Of a stretch of 6,553 bases of DNA, positions 6,235 to 6,553 are shown in pieces; the first letter of the stretch is position 1; each line of letters opens with the position of its first letter. The stretch comes from Flavobacteriales bacterium (GTDB taxonomy: Bacteria > Bacteroidota > Bacteroidia > Flavobacteriales_F > PHOS-HE28). Under the pieces are notes generated by a model that saw only the letters and a program-made list of their open reading frames with translations, had not been told where the DNA came from and ran no database searches. Made by a program: the position numbers and the translations under genes. Location of the stretch: assembly GCA_025455765.1 (NCBI GenBank), contig JALOLX010000162.1:1-6553 (forward strand), written 5' to 3'.

Positions 6235-6257
6235 GATCAGAGGATCAGAAGATCGAA
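6235..6257. repeat. GATC-containing octamer repeat after the lolD remnant (3 units)
   Basis: Units GATCAGAG, GATCAGAA and a shortened GATCGAA begin 5 nt after the remnant's stop codon, the same offset as the array after intact lolD at 1461. A further GATC follows at 6258. The shared unit and offset show that the duplicated block included the region beyond the gene end, though unit order and number differ. Confidence 0.8.
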
Positions 6258-6284
6258 GATCCACTGCCGGAGCCTATCGTGAAT

Positions 6285-6292
6285 TAGCTTTG
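6285..6292 (+). promoter_or_regulatory. -7 promoter element (TAGCTTTG) of the toxin-antitoxin pair
   Basis: TAGCTTTG fits TAnnTTTG exactly and ends 5 nt before the antitoxin ATG at 6298, pointing to a leaderless or nearly leaderless transcript. A clear -33 TTG is not seen about 20 nt upstream. It is the best-matching promoter in the window. Confidence 0.55.
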
Positions 6293-6297
6293 TGTCC

Positions 6298-6504
6298 ATG
6301 GACTACCTCTTGGAAGTACCAAAGGAGAAGCAAGCCTTTCTGGAAGAACTGCTTCGCGGCTTTCCGTTCATCAAAGCGAAGAAGCTTTCGGCGGTCAAAG
6401 CTGAACGCATGCGCGACATGGTGGAGGCCGTGGAGGAGATCACCGCCATTGAGGCCGGCAAGCGAAAGCCGAGATCCATGAAAGCGTTGCTTCGTGAGCT
6501 TTGA
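6298..6504 (+). CDS. Antitoxin of a type II toxin-antitoxin system (predicted)
   Basis: A complete 68-residue protein, MDYLLEVPKEKQAFLEELL onward, rich in Lys, Glu and Leu and predicted largely helical. Its layout, with a charged helical amino half, a VEAVEEI helix and a basic tail ending KALLREL, resembles the small antitoxins found directly before RelE/ParE-family toxins in Bacteroidota. Such antitoxins bind and neutralise the partner toxin, the tail wrapping the toxin while the amino part may bind the operator. No standard DNA-binding motif is obvious. The ATG at 6298 is preferred to a GTG at 6292, which lies inside the promoter box. The stop codon lies inside the next gene, an 11-nt overlap that implies translational coupling. 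The call depends mainly on the neighbour and size. Confidence 0.75.
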   Translation: MDYLLEVPKEKQAFLEELLRGFPFIKAKKLSAVKAERMRDMVEAVEEITAIEAGKRKPRSMKALLREL

Positions 6505-6553
6505 GGTCGTTCCGCTGAAGCCGTTCGAGCGGCAGCTGAAGCGGCTGGTGGCC
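6494..6553 (+). CDS. RelE/ParE-family toxin, N-terminal fragment (predicted)
   Basis: Twenty codons from a GTG at 6494 to the window edge read MSFEVVPLKPFERQLKRLVA, with no stop. This is the usual opening of RelE/ParE-type toxins: a first beta strand (FEVVPLKP) followed by a helix with the F-x-R-x-L-K-x-L pattern. RelE-type members cut mRNA on the ribosome, ParE-type members poison gyrase; the fragment is too short to choose and the catalytic residues lie beyond the edge. It overlaps the antitoxin by 11 nt in another frame, the common arrangement for such pairs. Confidence 0.72.
   Translation, partial: MSFEVVPLKPFERQLKRLVA

Overview
The window is a GC-rich stretch of chromosome that looks like Bacteroidota, probably a flavobacterial-type lineage of elevated GC. 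Three things point there. A four-helix-bundle (S23/IVP-type) protein and large secreted multi-domain proteins of unknown function are typical of that phylum. Start codons are not preceded by Shine-Dalgarno sequences. Instead, elements close to the Bacteroidota -7 box (TAnnTTTG) sit only 4-5 nt before four of the start codons. The exact species cannot be named from the sequence.

Left part (1-807): the first 20 codons of sucC (succinyl-CoA synthetase beta subunit) run off the left edge on the minus strand. A 15-unit heptamer array (ACAGTGG, sometimes ACAGTGGG) lies between sucC and a convergent-side neighbour, a minus-strand four-helix-bundle gene whose stop codon is 1 nt from the array. A 156-bp divergent intergenic region separates that gene from lolD.

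Centre (808-6072): a complete ABC-transporter ATPase of the LolD family is followed by an 8-bp GATC-containing repeat. Next come two large secreted proteins in the same orientation. Each has a signal peptide and three copies of a domain that resembles DUF4412/LolA-like folds, recognisable by six recurring N-x-F-x-G domain starts. The first gene (713 aa) is intact. The second (about 752 aa if repaired) is broken by a single-base frameshift near 4740.

Right part (6073-6553): directly after the broken gene is a 99-bp second copy of the lolD 3' end (88 of 99 bases identical, five amino-acid changes in 32), followed by the same kind of GATC octamer repeat. The two-gene block is therefore bracketed by direct repeats of the lolD tail, as if it had been inserted at, or recombined into, the end of lolD. 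The window closes with a type II toxin-antitoxin pair: a complete 68-aa antitoxin-like gene overlapping by 11 nt the start of a RelE/ParE-like toxin cut by the window edge.

The most notable points are the lolD-tail bracketing of the paralogous pair, the triple-domain paralogs themselves, the frameshift, the heptamer array beside sucC and the four-helix-bundle gene, and the recurring near-leaderless promoter arrangement.
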